Shown: in pieces, positions 13,044-13,705 of the stretch
Position numbering within the stretch: the first letter of the stretch is position 1
Layout of the letters: each line of letters starts with the position of its first letter
Assembly (NCBI GenBank): GCA_910588895.1
Contig: CAJUSS010000077.1
Location: 1-13,705, forward strand
Direction of reading: 5' to 3'
Length of the DNA stretch: 13,705 bases
Origin: an uncultured Lachnospiraceae bacterium
Lineage (GTDB): Bacteria > Bacillota > Clostridia > Lachnospirales > Lachnospiraceae
Made by a program: the position numbers and the translations under genes
The notes under the pieces: model-generated
Database searches by the model: none
Told to the model about the DNA's origin: nothing
The model's input: only the letters and a program-made list of their open reading frames with translations

Positions 13044-13705
13044 ATGAAGATCTTAGTAGTGAACTGTGGGAGTTCCTCCCTGAAATATCAGCTGATCGAT
13101 ATGGCAGATGAGAGTGTGATCGCGAAAGGCTTATGCGAGAGGATCGGCATCGAGGGTTCTAAGCTGACCCATCAGCCGGCAGGCAAGGACAAGTTTGTTG
13201 TGGAAAAACCCATGCCCGATCATAAGGTGGCGATCCAGATGGTCATGGAGGCCCTGCAGGATAAGGAGCATGGCGTGGTGGCCAGCACCGACGAGATCAC
13301 CGCGATCGGACACCGCGTGCTCCACGGCGGCACCACCTACAGCCAGTCCATCGTTGTGGATGAGGATGTGAAGAAGGTCATCCGCGAGTGCTTCGACTTA
13401 GGACCTCTGCACAACCCGGCGAACCTGATGGGTATCGAGGCCTGCGAGGCCGCTATGCCCAGTAAGCCCAATGTGGCGGTATGGGATACCGGATTTGGCA
13501 TGGCGATGCCGGAGAAGGCCTATATGTATGCGATCCCCCACGAGTATTATGACAAGTACGGTATCCGCCGCTACGGCTTTCACGGCACCAGCCATATGTT
13601 CGTGTCCGGCGAGGCGATCAAGTTCGGCGGCTTAGATCCTGCGAACGCGAAGGTGATCGTCTGTCATTTAGGCAACGGCGCCAGCATCTCCGCTTCCATC
13701 GGCGG
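13044..13705 (+). CDS. ackA: Acetate kinase, 3' part beyond the window
   Basis: The first 220 codons of about 400 are visible, with no stop before the window edge. The enzyme converts acetyl phosphate and ADP to acetate and ATP in the cytoplasm. The start MKILVVNCGSSSLKYQ carries N7. GHRVLHGG carries R91, DTGFGMAMPEKAY carries D148, YGFHGTSH carries H180 and CHLGNGAS carries H208 and N211. These fall at the same numbers as the catalytic residues of the Methanosarcina enzyme. The block after D148 is unusual, since most acetate kinases read AFHQTMP there. AAGGAG (13026-13031) is about 12 nt before ATG 13044, slightly far. It forms the energy-conserving acetate branch with pduL. Confidence 0.95.
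   Translation, partial: MKILVVNCGSSSLKYQLIDMADESVIAKGLCERIGIEGSKLTHQPAGKDKFVVEKPMPDHKVAIQMVMEALQDKEHGVVASTDEITAIGHRVLHGGTTYSQSIVVDEDVKKVIRECFDLGPLHNPANLMGIEACEAAMPSKPNVAVWDTGFGMAMPEKAYMYAIPHEYYDKYGIRRYGFHGTSHMFVSGEAIKFGGLDPANAKVIVCHLGNGASISASIG

Overview
The window looks like chromosomal DNA of a Clostridia-class Bacillota, most likely a Lachnospiraceae-type anaerobe. The signs are strong AGGAGG-type ribosome binding sites, consensus TTGACA/TATAAT promoters, a UPF0237-UPF0210 gene pair, a WalJ/YycJ hydrolase, and a tmcAL - pduL - ackA neighbourhood. This placement rests on gene content and family recognition only; no search was run.

Positions 1-4757 look like an accessory island. It opens with a broken IS66 transposase (3-368). 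Next is a 692-residue STAND/AAA-type ATPase (602-2680) with a possible C-terminal HEPN-like domain. A gene-free tract of about 770 bases follows. It holds a decayed copy of the ATPase gene's 3' end, a hairpin-dense stretch with an 18-bp tandem repeat, and an orphan promoter-to-terminator unit of about 88 nt that I read as a small RNA gene. The island closes with an AAA_14/DUF4143 ATPase (3450-4757) that has its own promoter.

Positions 4770-9476 form one plus-strand operon of housekeeping-type genes behind a TTGCAA-17-TAGGAT promoter: walJ, the UPF0237 ACT-domain protein, the UPF0210 (PFL-like) protein, a histidine phosphatase and a SAM-dependent methyltransferase with an odd low-complexity linker. 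A separate transcription unit (promoter at 9498) carries a Bax-inhibitor-1 family membrane protein. Its leader contains a 9-codon open frame and a duplicated ribosome-binding/start module.

A long imperfect inverted repeat (10441-10557) separates this gene from tmcAL on the minus strand, which encodes the tRNA(Met) cytidine acetate ligase. Divergent from tmcAL, a promoter at 12230 drives pduL and then ackA, the latter cut by the window end. PduL and AckA together convert acetyl-CoA to acetate and ATP, with PduL standing where Pta is often found. TmcAL uses acetate and ATP, so the divergent genes share a metabolite.

The best leads for something undescribed are in 602-3450: the ATPase with its C-terminal domain, the structured tract behind it, and the small RNA unit.
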